Shown here: positions 10,749 to 21,257 of the stretch, piece by piece
Numbering within the stretch: the stretch's first letter is position 1
How the letters are laid out: the number at the start of each line of letters is the position of its first letter
Origin: Jeotgalibaca porci
GTDB lineage: Bacteria > Bacillota > Bacilli > Lactobacillales > Aerococcaceae
Length of the DNA: 64,000 nt
Assembly (NCBI RefSeq): GCF_011299095.1
Contig: NZ_CP049889.1
Coordinates: 699,501-763,500, forward strand
Reading direction: 5' to 3'
The notes under the pieces: generated by a model
The model's input: only the letters and a program-made list of their open reading frames with translations
Database searches by the model: none
Told to the model about the DNA's origin: nothing
Program-made: the position numbers and the translations under genes

Positions 10749-11193
10749 GCGGCTAACTTGAATCTTTTTAAACACGCTGACAAAGGCGTTCTATTTGTGT
10801 TTCTGCTTATGGTGCTTCAAAGAAATATGTCAAAGTATTTCGCTGTTTTCTCATAGATGCCCGAGTTACAAGCTGTCTTTACGTAAAAAGGGTAAATTCA
10901 AATAATATTTTTATCTTTTATTCCCAGCAGTTTTCCTATAAAATGTTTATGAGATAAATAAATTCCCTCCCTAAAAAAACTCGATACCTTTATTTTCCAC
11001 AAAAGGCCGTATGCCCATCAACACTTAATATTCTAGAGCCTTTCTTGCGAACTCAGTGGCTTATACACTTACATTCACTGGCTCAAAACTCCGCACGGGT
11101 GGCTCATTGATGCATTATTCACTCAAGTCCTCTTGGAGCTATTCTGCGCATTGAGTGGAGTTAAAGTCCACAGGATCTTTCTTTTCACTATAT
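10749..11193. other. 445-bp gene-free stretch, probable insertion-sequence debris
   Basis: No reading frame of note on either strand. Composition is less AT-rich in the right half (about 11030-11170). That half contains imperfectly repeated words such as ACTCAGTGGCTT / CACTGGCTC and CACTCAAG / CATTGAGTGG, which suggests the ends of decayed mobile elements. I could not define element borders. Confidence 0.35.
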
Positions 11194-11724
11194 TCATAAC
11201 TTATATTTATTTACTAAATAAGCTTTCTTTTCTTGATTATTCATATGTTTGGTATAATCAATCCTACTTTTATTTTTTTCAAAATATTCATCAATTGTTC
11301 TAATCAATCTAGCTGGTACACCACCTACAATTGTATTAGATGCTACATCTTTAGTTACAACTGCTCCTACCCCAACAATTACATTATCTCCTATCGATAC
11401 ACCTGGCATAATTACTGAATTTATACCAATATGAACATTATTTCCAACTTTTATTTTACCAAAAAGATCGGCATCTTTCGCAGTACCTGTATTGCGTAGT
11501 ACCCATATACCCCCATCGTGAGTTATAAAGCTAACACCTTTAGTAATTCTCACATTGTCTCCAATATCAATTAAATAAGGTTCTGAGCCAAAATTAACTT
11601 TGTCGTAAACCTCACAACCAGTGCCCATTGATAAATTTAAATGTTTTTTGATTAGATTTGCACGTTGCGAAGGTGAGCTAGCAAATTTAATCCTCAAATT
11701 TGTAATTTTATTTTTAAATCCCAT
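11194..11724 (-). CDS. hexapeptide-repeat O-acetyltransferase
   Basis: 176-residue left-handed beta-helix acyltransferase of the maltose/galactoside acetyltransferase (LacA/Maa) group. Hexapeptide repeats run from about residue 50 (YLIDIGDNVRITKGV, VGNNVHIGINSVIMPGVSIG, DNVIVGVGAVVTKDV). The FITHDGG segment carries the probable catalytic His. It probably O-acetylates the EPS repeat unit using acetyl-CoA. The ATG overlaps the stop of the upstream flippase gene (TAATG), so the two are translationally coupled. Confidence 0.85.
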   Translation of the reverse strand: MGFKNKITNLRIKFASSPSQRANLIKKHLNLSMGTGCEVYDKVNFGSEPYLIDIGDNVRITKGVSFITHDGGIWVLRNTGTAKDADLFGKIKVGNNVHIGINSVIMPGVSIGDNVIVGVGAVVTKDVASNTIVGGVPARLIRTIDEYFEKNKSRIDYTKHMNNQEKKAYLVNKYKL

Positions 11725-13130
11725 TATTTGTTACCCCCATTTACTATTTTATTAATAACTTGAAAGAGAATTTTTTTATTCTTGTACAAAATAACGATTA
11801 ACAATATTAATTCAATAATAATACTAACATAATAATGCAAGTTAGTAGTCACTATAGTAATAAATAAAAAAAGAGATAGCATTAATAAAATTGGTTTCCA
11901 ATTTAATTTCAATTGGATATATTTATTTATAAGTATGTATCTTGATACTAGCATAGCAACTGCCCCGAAAATTTGACCGATTATTACAGATGCAATTCCA
12001 ATATCATCAATAAATAACCATGAAATTATAAATGTCACTATTCCACCTAAAAGAGTAGTAGTAAATTGATACTTCGTTTTATCTATTGCTTGAAATATCG
12101 AACCAATATTTGACGCCATGGTGTTAGCTACAGCATAAATTAAAAGCCATGGAGCAAACACTAATGAACCAACATACTCTGTATCCGCAATAAACTCATA
12201 AAAAACTACTATTGCCGGAACTCCCAATATTGCTATAGTTGAAAAAATCATAAAAAGATTTTGCAAAGTTTTATTAAATTCTCGACTTATACCATTAGTT
12301 TTTATAGATAAAATTACTTCCTCAATAATTGCCATAGTAATAACACTACCAAACATTGTTATTACTAGAGAAAATTTATTCGCAAAGGAATATAATCCAT
12401 TAGCTTCTGTACCTAATTTAATAGTAATAATCATTCTGCCAAATCCTGAAATAAACCATGCAGAAATTAGATTCAAAACAAGCGGTGAAGAAAAAACAAG
12501 CATCCGTTTTAAGATTCCTTTATCAAAATCTTTAATTCTTAATTTGCTGAGCACTCTAATTTTTACTTCGATGACTAAAATTGTAGCAAATTGACCTAGG
12601 TTATACGACAAAAGTAATCCCAATAATCCCATTTGAAAATATACTACAAAAACTAATACACTTATAAAATTAATAATAGTTGATGTAATCCCCGCTACTA
12701 CATACAATCTATTGTTAGAAGTAGCCCTTGCAAAGTATTGCCATACGTAAACTATATTATTTAAAAATATCATTGCAACTACTAAATTAAAATATCTAAT
12801 TGTACTACCAGAAATCCCTTTAAATAATAGTGATATTAATACAAATAATATTGACATTACTACAGTAAATATTGCAGAAGTGGACATGATTCTTTGTTTT
12901 ACTTTATCATCTTCCTCGGTTAATAAAAACTTTAGTATAGCTTCCCATATCGCTATTAATATTATTGGTGATAATATTCCCATAATGGTTTGAGAGAAAT
13001 CATAAAACCCTAATTCTTCTGTATTTATATAAAAAGCATAAATAGGAATTAGTATCGCTGACATAATTTTTGAAGATAGATTTCCTATAAAATAAATACC
13101 TGATTTTCTTACAAGTCTTTCATTATTCAT
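11724..13130 (-). CDS. wzx: polysaccharide flippase (Wzx/PST family)
   Basis: 468-residue integral membrane protein with about a dozen hydrophobic segments over its whole length and the short N-terminal cytoplasmic start (NERLVRKSGIYFIGNLSSK) typical of Wzx proteins. It should move the undecaprenyl-linked repeat unit across the membrane. The AT-rich codon use is like that of the polymerase and glycosyltransferases upstream and unlike the rfb and cps genes, so it belongs to the variable, transferred half of the locus. An IS21-type remnant separates it from the polymerase gene. Confidence 0.88.
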   Translation of the reverse strand: MNNERLVRKSGIYFIGNLSSKIMSAILIPIYAFYINTEELGFYDFSQTIMGILSPIILIAIWEAILKFLLTEEDDKVKQRIMSTSAIFTVVMSILFVLISLLFKGISGSTIRYFNLVVAMIFLNNIVYVWQYFARATSNNRLYVVAGITSTIINFISVLVFVVYFQMGLLGLLLSYNLGQFATILVIEVKIRVLSKLRIKDFDKGILKRMLVFSSPLVLNLISAWFISGFGRMIITIKLGTEANGLYSFANKFSLVITMFGSVITMAIIEEVILSIKTNGISREFNKTLQNLFMIFSTIAILGVPAIVVFYEFIADTEYVGSLVFAPWLLIYAVANTMASNIGSIFQAIDKTKYQFTTTLLGGIVTFIISWLFIDDIGIASVIIGQIFGAVAMLVSRYILINKYIQLKLNWKPILLMLSLFLFITIVTTNLHYYVSIIIELILLIVILYKNKKILFQVINKIVNGGNK

Positions 13131-13390
13131 TTTCTTCTCTCCTACCTAATTTCCAACTTTTTTAATGATTACTGAGTAAAAAGACTATGGTAATATATCA
13201 AAGAAATATTTCATTTATTTGGTATATTAATTACTAATTATTCGACTTAAAAGTAACTACACGCATAAACAAAAAGAAACAGATTCTACAGTTACTGTTT
13301 GAAAGGTCTAGCTAATCATATCGATTGATGAAATTAAAAATGCAAGACAAAAAAGTTACATTAATATCAAGACTCAACACTGAAGCTTTA

Positions 13391-14448
13391 CATGATTTTA
13401 CTATATTGTTTAATTGCAATATCGAGATCAGGGGTTCTCTCGAAACATGATTGCTAAGACACAGAATGTATGTCAAAGTTCAGTGAGAAAGGTCTTCAAA
13501 TGGGCAGATGATTTAAAGCTGATATATGAACATATTGAAGAGCTATCGGATAATGAAGTTTATTGGAAGTTCTTCCCTGAACGACATCAATCAGAGTTGT
13601 TGTATATACTCCCTGATTACGAAAAGATTCATAAAGAGCTCCAAGAAGTTTGGGTGCCCCCCTAGCTTCTATGGCAGGAATATGTTAATTACTGTAATGA
13701 TGGCAATGGTATTACAGTTGGGTACACTAAATTTTACGAAGTTTATCAAAAACATATTGACTAATACCGCTTGACGAACCATTTAAAATATAAACCTGGT
13801 GTATCAATCCAAATTGATTAGATTGGGTTCAACCATGGATTTTCTGGACACAGACACGGATGATCTAATTACCATCTACCTTTTTTTAGGAACCCTGCCT
13901 TACAGTCAATATACCTATGTAGAATCCACACTTAACATGAAAAGTGTGGATTCGTTATCACATGAATATGTTTGATTACTTTGGTGGAACGTCCATCCGT
14001 CTTATATACGGCAACTTGAAGAAGTGTGTGATCAGCCTCCAAAAGAAGGAGAAATTGTCTTAAATGAACACAGTATGAGTCTTTAGTCAATCATTATGCA
14101 ATGGCTGATATGCCTGCTCAAGTACGTAAACCAAAACAGAAAGCAGCCATAGAAGGTGCAGTTGGTAAAGCCATGACGGTAATCTCCCCGTTGAGAAATG
14201 AAATCTTCACGACCGTGAGTGAATTAAAAGTAGCTATCCGCGAAAAATTAGAAATCTATAACGCCAAACCTTTTCAAAAACGTGAAGGAAGTCGACGGTT
14301 CATTTTCACAGAGACAGAACAAGAAAAACTCCATCCACTGCCTTCAATCCCTTATGACATTGCTGAATGGTTTACGGAAGAACCGTTAAACTCGATTGCC
14401 ATATTACCTTTCAAAAAAATAACTACTCGTATTCCTACCAGTATGTAA
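13391..14448 (+). pseudogene. istA: IS21-type transposase fragments
   Basis: The N-terminal helix-turn-helix (QYRDQGFSRNMIAKTQNV) is readable from 13414, with a frame break just before it. The catalytic core around 13800-13950 can still be recognised: a QID-stop in place of QIDW, then LFLGTLPYSQYTYVES, interrupted by stops. The C-terminal part is open from 14101 to 14448 (QVRKPKQKAAIEGAVGKA, then EKLEIYNAKPFQKREGSR). At least three frame or stop defects make it non-functional. Confidence 0.8.
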
Positions 14449-14795
14449 AAAAGTGAATTTAAAAGTAACCAATTTTTTTTGAAATCTACTATCAAAATGA
14501 ACGAGTCGCCACTCACAAACGATTATCTACCTATAAAGTGATTCAACGTATTTTTTGAGAGATTACAACTTAAAGAACAAGCTTATCAATCCTGCTTGTC
14601 AGTTTTAAATCTATCAAAAAAGCACTCCAATGAAGCCTTGGAGAAAGCTTGTCAAATTACTCTTAGAACGACTTCACTCGCCAAGGTACTGTTAGCTAAA
14701 TACCATTTTAAATAACCCCAATAATAAGGACATTTTATAAGAAGCAGAAAGTACTCAAAAAAAATCCTTGGGATTTGTAAGAGGCTCAGAATATT

Positions 14796-15520
14796 ATGGA
14801 GGCGACATCAAGTATTGATAGCGAAGCAGTATATAAATTAAGACAACTAGGCCTAAGTGAGTTTATGGATAGAATGGATAGATATACGAGACAATTGCCT
14901 TTTGACGAACGCCTACAACTATCCATCGAGTGCCTTTATCAAGAAAAATATAATAACCTGGTTAGTGGATTGATTAAACGCTCTAAATTTCGAATACAAG
15001 ACGCGGATCTAGCTTCAATCCACTATGAAAAGCGCGAGATAGACCGACAACCCTTCAAGAATTGGCGACCTGCAATTAGATCAATCACTTACAGAAAGCT
15101 ATTTCCAAAAGGTTTACAGGTTCAGGAAAACATACTTAGTTTGTGTATTAGGCAAAGAAGCATGTAAACAAGAAATTCAAACGCATTATGTTCGCCTTCC
15201 TGATTTATTAATAGAAAATGATGAAGCGACCCTGAAACCTAAAGGTGTACCGAATCTCATCAAGAAGTTTTCCAAATTACGGTTCACTCATTATAGACGA
15301 ATGGTTATTGGATGACTTGTTGGAAGAAGACTTAAAATTTCTCTTTGAGATCATTGAGCGTCGCTACGATTCCGGTTCCATTGTCTATTGTACACAATTT
15401 AGAAAAGCAGACTGGCATCAAAAATTGGGAGGCGACCTCCACGCAGACGCGACTACAGACAGAATCGTACATAATACTGTTTGGTATGACACTAGTCAAC
15501 TAAACATGCGCGAACACTAA
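14796..15520 (+). pseudogene. istB: IS21-type ATPase helper fragments
   Basis: Two open pieces, 14796-15167 and 15245-15520, in different frames. The first has the IstB N-terminus (VYKLRQLGLSEFMDRMDRY) and loses frame before Walker A. The second has the IstB Walker B as GSLIIDEWLLDDL, then IIERRYDSGSIVYCTQF and the C-terminal DRIVHNT. In an intact element this AAA+ ATPase helps the IstA transposase choose the target. Confidence 0.8.
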
Positions 15521-15749
15521 GCAATTAATTAATTAATCTTAAAAGATAGTCATGCTGATGTTGGCATGGCTATTTTACCAGACTCAATCCGCGTACAAGT
15601 GGACTCCAATTGTATATCGCAAGACTCAATAGAAGGAATAGATGGACCTGAAGGCTCGCAATAATCATCTTATTTAACAACTCGTCACCTTTATTTTTAA
15701 TCTCCTAATTTTATGTAACTATTTCATCAAACTTGTTAATTAATACTTT

Positions 15750-16871
15750 TTAAAAAAAGTACCCCAACATGAGATCTTGCCAATAAAACAATACAACAAA
15801 CATCGCTATAATTATTAATAATATTGGTAGTCTAAAATTGAATTTTGTTGTAAGTACACTCGAAAACATTGGTAGTGATATATATATCACTAATTCAAAA
15901 GTCCTAGAAAAAAGAGTTGGGATGAATATGCTTGATATCCCAAATAACAAAACTAAGTAATAAAAATTATAATAGTCCTTTGATATAAAATTAGCCAAAG
16001 TATTTCTTTTTTTCATACTAGTTATTAAAAATAAAATTAATACATAACTTACGATAGCTACAGCAAATTGAGCTGTTGGTATATAATTTTCAACATTTTC
16101 AACATATCTTCCAAGTACGACTAAAGAACTTTGTAGTATTGGAGGTAAATAGTTATGAATATTAGTGAAAATAATTAAAGACAATGGCCATAATATCAAT
16201 AAATATTTCAAAAAAGGGAACTTTTTTACTAATATAAGAACTAGTCTTAACACTACAATTGGAGCTGCACTTAGGTGCACGAGTAAGGGCAATACGTATA
16301 ATACTACATTCATAACCCTTTTTTTTTCTTTGCTGAAAAAATCGTAGTATACTGCTACCATTAAGAGAGACCATGCCAAATTTTGTCTAACACCAGTTAT
16401 TATTAAAAACACACTAGATACTGAAATAATACTCACCATAAAAAAAGCAAAACTGCTATAAGTGATATTGTAATCTTTTCTAAATTTATTTGAGACGAAA
16501 AAAATTAAAGAGAAAACCATTCCTGTAGGAAAAATTACAAACCAAGATCTATTTTCTATTTTAGACATTATATTAAAATATATGCTAGTTAATATAGTTT
16601 GCCTATATGGCCCATAATTAATAATTTGATTCCAATTTATATCCATGTGTTCAACTTCATCTAACATTAAATAATATCTATATAAATCCATTTGTTGAGT
16701 AGGAATAAAATTATATGCGACTACTAAAACAGAACATAAAAAAACAGTATTCAATATACGAGAATATACTTTTGTAAGTTCTATATTAGCTAGTATAACA
16801 AACACCAAAAAAAAGTAATAAAAAATAACAATAACTATCGGTAAACTTGCTACCATATTTAAAATCTCCAT
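15750..16871 (-). CDS. wzy: EPS polymerase, EpsG/Wzy-like
   Basis: 373-residue very hydrophobic protein with about ten membrane segments, no soluble domain, and an early DLYRYY motif after the second or third segment, as in EpsG-family polymerases (MDLYRYYLMLDE). Its place between the flippase and the glycosyltransferases supports the role of joining repeat units on the outer face of the membrane. Sequence of such polymerases is poorly conserved, so the call rests on topology, motif and context. Very AT-rich. Confidence 0.75.
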   Translation of the reverse strand: MEILNMVASLPIVIVIFYYFFLVFVILANIELTKVYSRILNTVFLCSVLVVAYNFIPTQQMDLYRYYLMLDEVEHMDINWNQIINYGPYRQTILTSIYFNIMSKIENRSWFVIFPTGMVFSLIFFVSNKFRKDYNITYSSFAFFMVSIISVSSVFLIITGVRQNLAWSLLMVAVYYDFFSKEKKRVMNVVLYVLPLLVHLSAAPIVVLRLVLILVKKFPFLKYLLILWPLSLIIFTNIHNYLPPILQSSLVVLGRYVENVENYIPTAQFAVAIVSYVLILFLITSMKKRNTLANFISKDYYNFYYLVLLFGISSIFIPTLFSRTFELVIYISLPMFSSVLTTKFNFRLPILLIIIAMFVVLFYWQDLMLGYFF

Positions 16872-16949
16872 CCATATTCTAATTTAAGATCTTCCGTTTT
16901 TTAATGTAATCTCTAACTGTTGCCACTGGCAGTTAAGTAACTATCAATA

Positions 16950-18062
16950 TTATTTCTTACTATTATATACTAATTTAAATGCTCGTTCGTATTCTTTAAC
17001 TATTCTTTTCGCTTCAAAATTATCTATTAGATTCAATTTATTAATTGGTTTTTGTCTTTCACTAAACCACTTTTCATTCCAATCCAGTTCGTCTACTATG
17101 AACTCTTCCCTATCAATTAATTTCATAATCTCTCTTGTACCACCGGGATGGTTACTTGTGATTATTTCACAATTAGAAGCCGCAGCTTCTAATAGTGAAT
17201 TTGGTAAACCTTCATATCTAGATGAGAGTATAAATAAATCAGAATATTTCATCCATTGAAATGGATTTTCTTGTCTTCCTACAAATTCAACGTAATCCGA
17301 TATCTTTAACTTTTTAGCCATATTTTTGTATTCATTTAATAATTCTCCATCTCCAAGAAAGTGAAGCATTACATCATGTTTTAATATTTTTTTTTCGTTT
17401 TTTAAAATAGATTTCAGCAATATATCAATGCCTTTTTGGTTTGCCATCCTCCCCACTACAATCACGTTCTTCTTTTCAGGATTTTTAAAGGGATTAATAG
17501 TAATTTTATTCATTTCTTCAATCCACGAAAAATCAACAGGATTATATATTCTAAGGGTTTTATCTAATGGAAATGAATATTCTTTTACTAAATCATTTTT
17601 CATAAACTCAGACTGACAAATAACTAAATCCGCTTTTCTATATAATGTTTTATAATAAAGATTATATAAATTTGGTGTTGAGGTATCTTTAATTGAGATA
17701 CTAGGTGTATTCTCTTCTCTAAATATAAATTTTGTTTTTGCTTTTAACAAAGGTTTAATCAAACTCAGTATTAAAGAAACCCCTCTTAGTGAGGAAAAAA
17801 CAATTTCGGGCTCTAGTTTTCTAAGAGTTTTGATAAGGTCAACAATAGATGTTCTAGTTCTTTTGTGACCTAAATTAATTAAAGTAATATCTTGAGATAT
17901 GTGTTTAATATAATCATTACTATCATCCAGCAGGATAATTAAACTGACGTCAAAAATATTTCTATCAATGTACTTTAATATATTTGAAATAACTCTCTCT
18001 GCTCCACCCGTCCCTAAAGTGGACATTACAAAAACAATCTTAATTTTCAAAATAATGATCAC
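16950..18062 (-). CDS. family 4 glycosyltransferase
   Basis: 370-residue GT-B enzyme. The N-terminal FVMSTLGTGGAERVISNIL is the acceptor-side GGAER loop. The C-terminal domain has VVGRMANQKGIDILL and the E-x7-E donor-binding motif in YEGLPNSLLEAA, followed by HPGGTREIM. It adds one sugar of the repeat unit on the cytoplasmic side. The start is uncertain: the frame opens with GTG (18060-18062) only 3 nt after GGAG, which is unusually close; a TTG four codons on (18048-18050) has 15 nt spacing. The family domain begins right after either. Confidence 0.87.
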   Translation of the reverse strand: MIIILKIKIVFVMSTLGTGGAERVISNILKYIDRNIFDVSLIILLDDSNDYIKHISQDITLINLGHKRTRTSIVDLIKTLRKLEPEIVFSSLRGVSLILSLIKPLLKAKTKFIFREENTPSISIKDTSTPNLYNLYYKTLYRKADLVICQSEFMKNDLVKEYSFPLDKTLRIYNPVDFSWIEEMNKITINPFKNPEKKNVIVVGRMANQKGIDILLKSILKNEKKILKHDVMLHFLGDGELLNEYKNMAKKLKISDYVEFVGRQENPFQWMKYSDLFILSSRYEGLPNSLLEAAASNCEIITSNHPGGTREIMKLIDREEFIVDELDWNEKWFSERQKPINKLNLIDNFEAKRIVKEYERAFKLVYNSKK

Positions 18063-18089
18063 CTACTCCAAAATCGCAACAATGCGCTA

Positions 18090-19190
18090 TTATTTTAATT
18101 GTTTGTAGATATCTTCAAACTTTAATGCAATCTTTTTCATATCTACTTTATCCGTGTTAATTTTTTCTTTATCAATTCTATGTTCTTTTGGTTTGGATGC
18201 CTTAATAATTAAATCTATCCAATTATCAATATTATCATTACTAGCAAAATATAAATTTTCAGATATTTTTACTTCATCTGTTATTTTATCTGAAATAATA
18301 GTTGGTAAACTTGCAACTTGTGATTCTACAACTGAAAATGGCAGACCTTCAAAGTGTGATGGTTGCAAATAAACATCCATGGCTGATAAAATCGAAGCAA
18401 CATCTTCTCTCTGTCCAGTAAAAATTATTTGGTTGTCTATATTTAATTTTTTTGCTAAATCCTTTAAATTTTTTTCTAATTCTCCTTGTCCTACTATCAC
18501 TAGCTTATATTTTTTAGATGTTTTTTTATTTAAATACTCTAATATGTAAAGTAATAGTTCGAAGTTTTTCACCGGAACTAACCTTCCGACAGAGCCTAAT
18601 AATATTTCATTATCATTTATATTTAGTTCATTTCGAATTTTCATACGATCTCGTTGATTATATTTAAACAGCTCTATATCTATACCATTATAAATTATTC
18701 GTTGCTTTTGATCATTAAACATCCATTTTCCAGCATTTTTTGAAACGGTAAGTTTCTCATCAATTTTTTTTAGATATCTTTTTTTGTTGAATTCATGAGT
18801 TAATGTAACTAATTTACTCGTAGACTTTGAACTGTGACTATGTAATATTATTTTTGTTTTCCTCGCGTACTTTTTAAACATGCTTAAAGGGATAGTATAT
18901 ATTAACGAGTTGGCATGAATATGAATAATATCATATTCATGTCCTCTACTAATGACAAATTTTTTCATGAATTTGTAGTGTCGAAAATACTTTTCCGGAA
19001 AAGCCGGAGCTTTAATTATTTTGATATCTAAGTTTGCAAAGTCTTCAGCCATATCATTGGGACAATTACGGACCATTATATCCATTTGAAATTCATCTTT
19101 GTCAATATCTTTTAATAGATTTAGTAAGAATCTCTCGGCTCCTCCATAATTTAAACTATTAATAAAATGAAGCACTTTTATTTTTTTCAA
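18090..19190 (-). CDS. family 4 glycosyltransferase, EpsF-like
   Basis: 366-residue GT-B glycosyltransferase. The N-terminus reads VLHFINSLNYGGAERFLLNL, the EpsF/CapH-like start. The donor domain has LLGSVGRLVPVKNFELLL and the E-x7-E motif in FEGLPFSVVESQ, then SDKITDEVK. It belongs to the same AT-rich operon segment as its neighbours (10 bp after the upstream gene). The sugar donor cannot be read from the sequence. Confidence 0.88.
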   Translation of the reverse strand: MKKIKVLHFINSLNYGGAERFLLNLLKDIDKDEFQMDIMVRNCPNDMAEDFANLDIKIIKAPAFPEKYFRHYKFMKKFVISRGHEYDIIHIHANSLIYTIPLSMFKKYARKTKIILHSHSSKSTSKLVTLTHEFNKKRYLKKIDEKLTVSKNAGKWMFNDQKQRIIYNGIDIELFKYNQRDRMKIRNELNINDNEILLGSVGRLVPVKNFELLLYILEYLNKKTSKKYKLVIVGQGELEKNLKDLAKKLNIDNQIIFTGQREDVASILSAMDVYLQPSHFEGLPFSVVESQVASLPTIISDKITDEVKISENLYFASNDNIDNWIDLIIKASKPKEHRIDKEKINTDKVDMKKIALKFEDIYKQLK

Positions 19191-19200
19191 TAATTTTCAC

Positions 19201-20340
19201 CTACATTTCTCGATATATATCATACATTTTTTGGTTAACTATTTCTTGATCGAATTTTTTTGATTTTATAACATTATTTTGTCCGATTTTAAACACTTCG
19301 GATTTATCTAGTGTATATAGTTTTAAAATGCCTTCACTAAAGCCAATAATATCATCTGGCTCATATTTAAATCCAGTCTCGCCAAAAATAGAGTAATCAT
19401 TTATGCCATGTTTATTAGAAGTCAACAAAGGGAGTCCGGCTGCCATTGCTTCAACAGCAGCTAATCCTAAACCTTCTCGTTTTGATGGGAAGGCAAAGAT
19501 ATTTGTTGTTTTATATATTTCATTTATATCATTTCTATAACCTAAAAAATGAACTTGCTTACTTAAGCCATAGCTATCTGTAAGATTAGCTAATTCATCT
19601 TTTAATTGACCAATACCAATAATTGCATAATGAATGTCAGGTTTCCCCAATTTGTGCATTGCTTCAATGATTACTTTATGATTCTTATTTTCATTTAACT
19701 CACCAACAGATACAATTAAAAAAACTGAATTTGGAATACCTAATTCTTCACGCTTTTTTTTATTAAAAGAAGTCATATTAAATTTTTCTGTATCTACTCC
19801 TATTCCAGGCACATATTCTACTTGACATGTATTAAAAGCTAGTGCTTTATTATAATCCTGTTCATTTATTGTTATTAATAGATCCGTATACCTTGATAAT
19901 TTTTTTTCAATTGGATAAAATATCCAATTTTTTTTAGGTGCACTCTCATAAAAATGAAAACCATGGGCAGTATAAATGATTTTAGTTGTCTCTTTCATGG
20001 CGCTTCTTGATGCCAAACGAGTTAAGACACCACCTACGGGGGATTGACAATGAATTAAATCAAAATCTCCATTTTTTATTATTGTTTTAAGTTCTTTAAA
20101 CGCTTTAAAATTTTTTTTGCTTATCGGATTGCGATCAAATTCGATATTGATAGGAATAACGTCACTTTTATATAAATCATTAAATAATTCCTTTGATTCC
20201 TTTAAAGGAATTGTTCCGGGAATATTAAAATTTGTGGCTACAGTAACTTCATAACCTAGTTTTTTTAAGTTTTTAATATTTGGAATATTAAATTGTTTAA
20301 TCATTGATGCTACGGAAGTAACCATTAACGCTTTTTTCAT
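19201..20340 (-). CDS. family 4 glycosyltransferase, EpsD-like
   Basis: 379-residue GT-B enzyme. The N-terminus MVTSVASMIKQFNIPNI with LIHCQSPVGGVLTRLASR and YTAHGFHFYESAPKKNW is typical of the CapM/EpsD group, which often adds the second sugar after the priming step. The donor domain has SVGELNENKNHKVII and REGLGLAAVEAM (E-x7-E). It is the first of three consecutive glycosyltransferase genes, 65 bp downstream of the epimerase/reductase. Confidence 0.9.
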   Translation of the reverse strand: MKKALMVTSVASMIKQFNIPNIKNLKKLGYEVTVATNFNIPGTIPLKESKELFNDLYKSDVIPINIEFDRNPISKKNFKAFKELKTIIKNGDFDLIHCQSPVGGVLTRLASRSAMKETTKIIYTAHGFHFYESAPKKNWIFYPIEKKLSRYTDLLITINEQDYNKALAFNTCQVEYVPGIGVDTEKFNMTSFNKKKREELGIPNSVFLIVSVGELNENKNHKVIIEAMHKLGKPDIHYAIIGIGQLKDELANLTDSYGLSKQVHFLGYRNDINEIYKTTNIFAFPSKREGLGLAAVEAMAAGLPLLTSNKHGINDYSIFGETGFKYEPDDIIGFSEGILKLYTLDKSEVFKIGQNNVIKSKKFDQEIVNQKMYDIYREM

Positions 20341-20405
20341 TTTCTTCGTACCTTTCTAAAATCTAAATTCTTTCATATAAATAGTAGTTTTTCATTAGAT
20401 AAGTA

Positions 20406-21257
20406 CTATTCTGTGTAGCGAATAGTATCATAGAACTCTCTTATTTGATAATGAGTTTTATACTCGCTTATATTCAAGTCGTAAGAAAGATTACCAAACA
20501 TTTTATTCACTAACTTTATTCGCATGCATAAATGAATTATAGGATTAAACACTTTAGTGATAAACAGTCGTTTGCCGTGTATTTTCGAAATTTCTCTAAC
20601 CATCTCACTTGTTTTAACGTACTCTTTGTTTTGAGGATAAAAAATTCCTGTATCATTATTGTCTATTACTAAACGAATAAATTCAGTTAGATTATCAATA
20701 TGTAACATACTTCGTTGATTATCATAATCAGGAAAAATTGGTGTAAAGCGTGCTAACTTTGACAATAATTGATAATTCCCTTTTGAACCTTTACCATAAA
20801 TCATTGGCGGACGAATAATAACCACTTTAAACTCGTATGAATCAAGTGGACGAATACCTTCTTCTGCCTGCAATTTACTATTACCATAGAAGTTACTTGG
20901 AACTGGGATTGTTTCTCTTGTTATTACTCGCTTGTTGCTTGTGCTATCTCCGTATACAATAATACTGCTCATAAAAATAAATTGCTTAACACCTTGTGAC
21001 TTTGCTTTTTCAGCAACTTCAATTGTTAAATCTCGATTGACTTTATAGTATAAATCTTCCATTTTGGGGTCAGAGGAAACATGCGCAATTCCAGCCACAT
21101 GAAACACGACATCATACTGCGAGAAGTCTTTCTCTTTCCATTCTCCATTTTTTGTACCGACTGAATCAACTTGATACTCTTCTGGATTATCTGCAACCCA
21201 CTTCTCAAAAGATGTACCTATATAACTATTTTTCCCAGTAATTAGTATTTTTTTCAT
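20406..21257 (-). CDS. NAD-dependent epimerase/reductase of nucleotide sugars
   Basis: 283-residue extended SDR with ITGKNSYIGTSF nucleotide binding and a YGNSK active site (YxxxK), then IIRPPMIYGKGSKGN. It resembles the WbpV/WreQ-type reductases that reduce the 4-keto group made by a CapD/WbpM dehydratase, and also GalE-like epimerases. Because such a dehydratase is at 5393-7207 and a priming transferase directly precedes this gene (4-nt ATGA overlap), I infer a 4-keto-reductase giving UDP-QuiNAc or UDP-FucNAc for the priming step. That role is not proven by motifs. Confidence 0.75.
   Translation of the reverse strand: MKKILITGKNSYIGTSFEKWVADNPEEYQVDSVGTKNGEWKEKDFSQYDVVFHVAGIAHVSSDPKMEDLYYKVNRDLTIEVAEKAKSQGVKQFIFMSSIIVYGDSTSNKRVITRETIPVPSNFYGNSKLQAEEGIRPLDSYEFKVVIIRPPMIYGKGSKGNYQLLSKLARFTPIFPDYDNQRSMLHIDNLTEFIRLVIDNNDTGIFYPQNKEYVKTSEMVREISKIHGKRLFITKVFNPIIHLCMRIKLVNKMFGNLSYDLNISEYKTHYQIREFYDTIRYTE

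Larger units (their letters stand above)
13391..15520 (+). mobile_element. decayed IS21-family element inside the EPS locus
   Basis: Plus-strand remains of both genes of an IS21-type element (istA then istB), each broken by frameshifts and stop codons, between wzx and wzy, which are on the other strand. The 14449-14795 stretch between the two genes holds more degraded IS21 sequence without an open frame. Imperfect hairpin AAAAGATAGTCATGC / GGCATGGCTATTTT at 15541-15575 may be the end or terminator of the element. I could not find intact terminal repeats. Confidence 0.75.
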
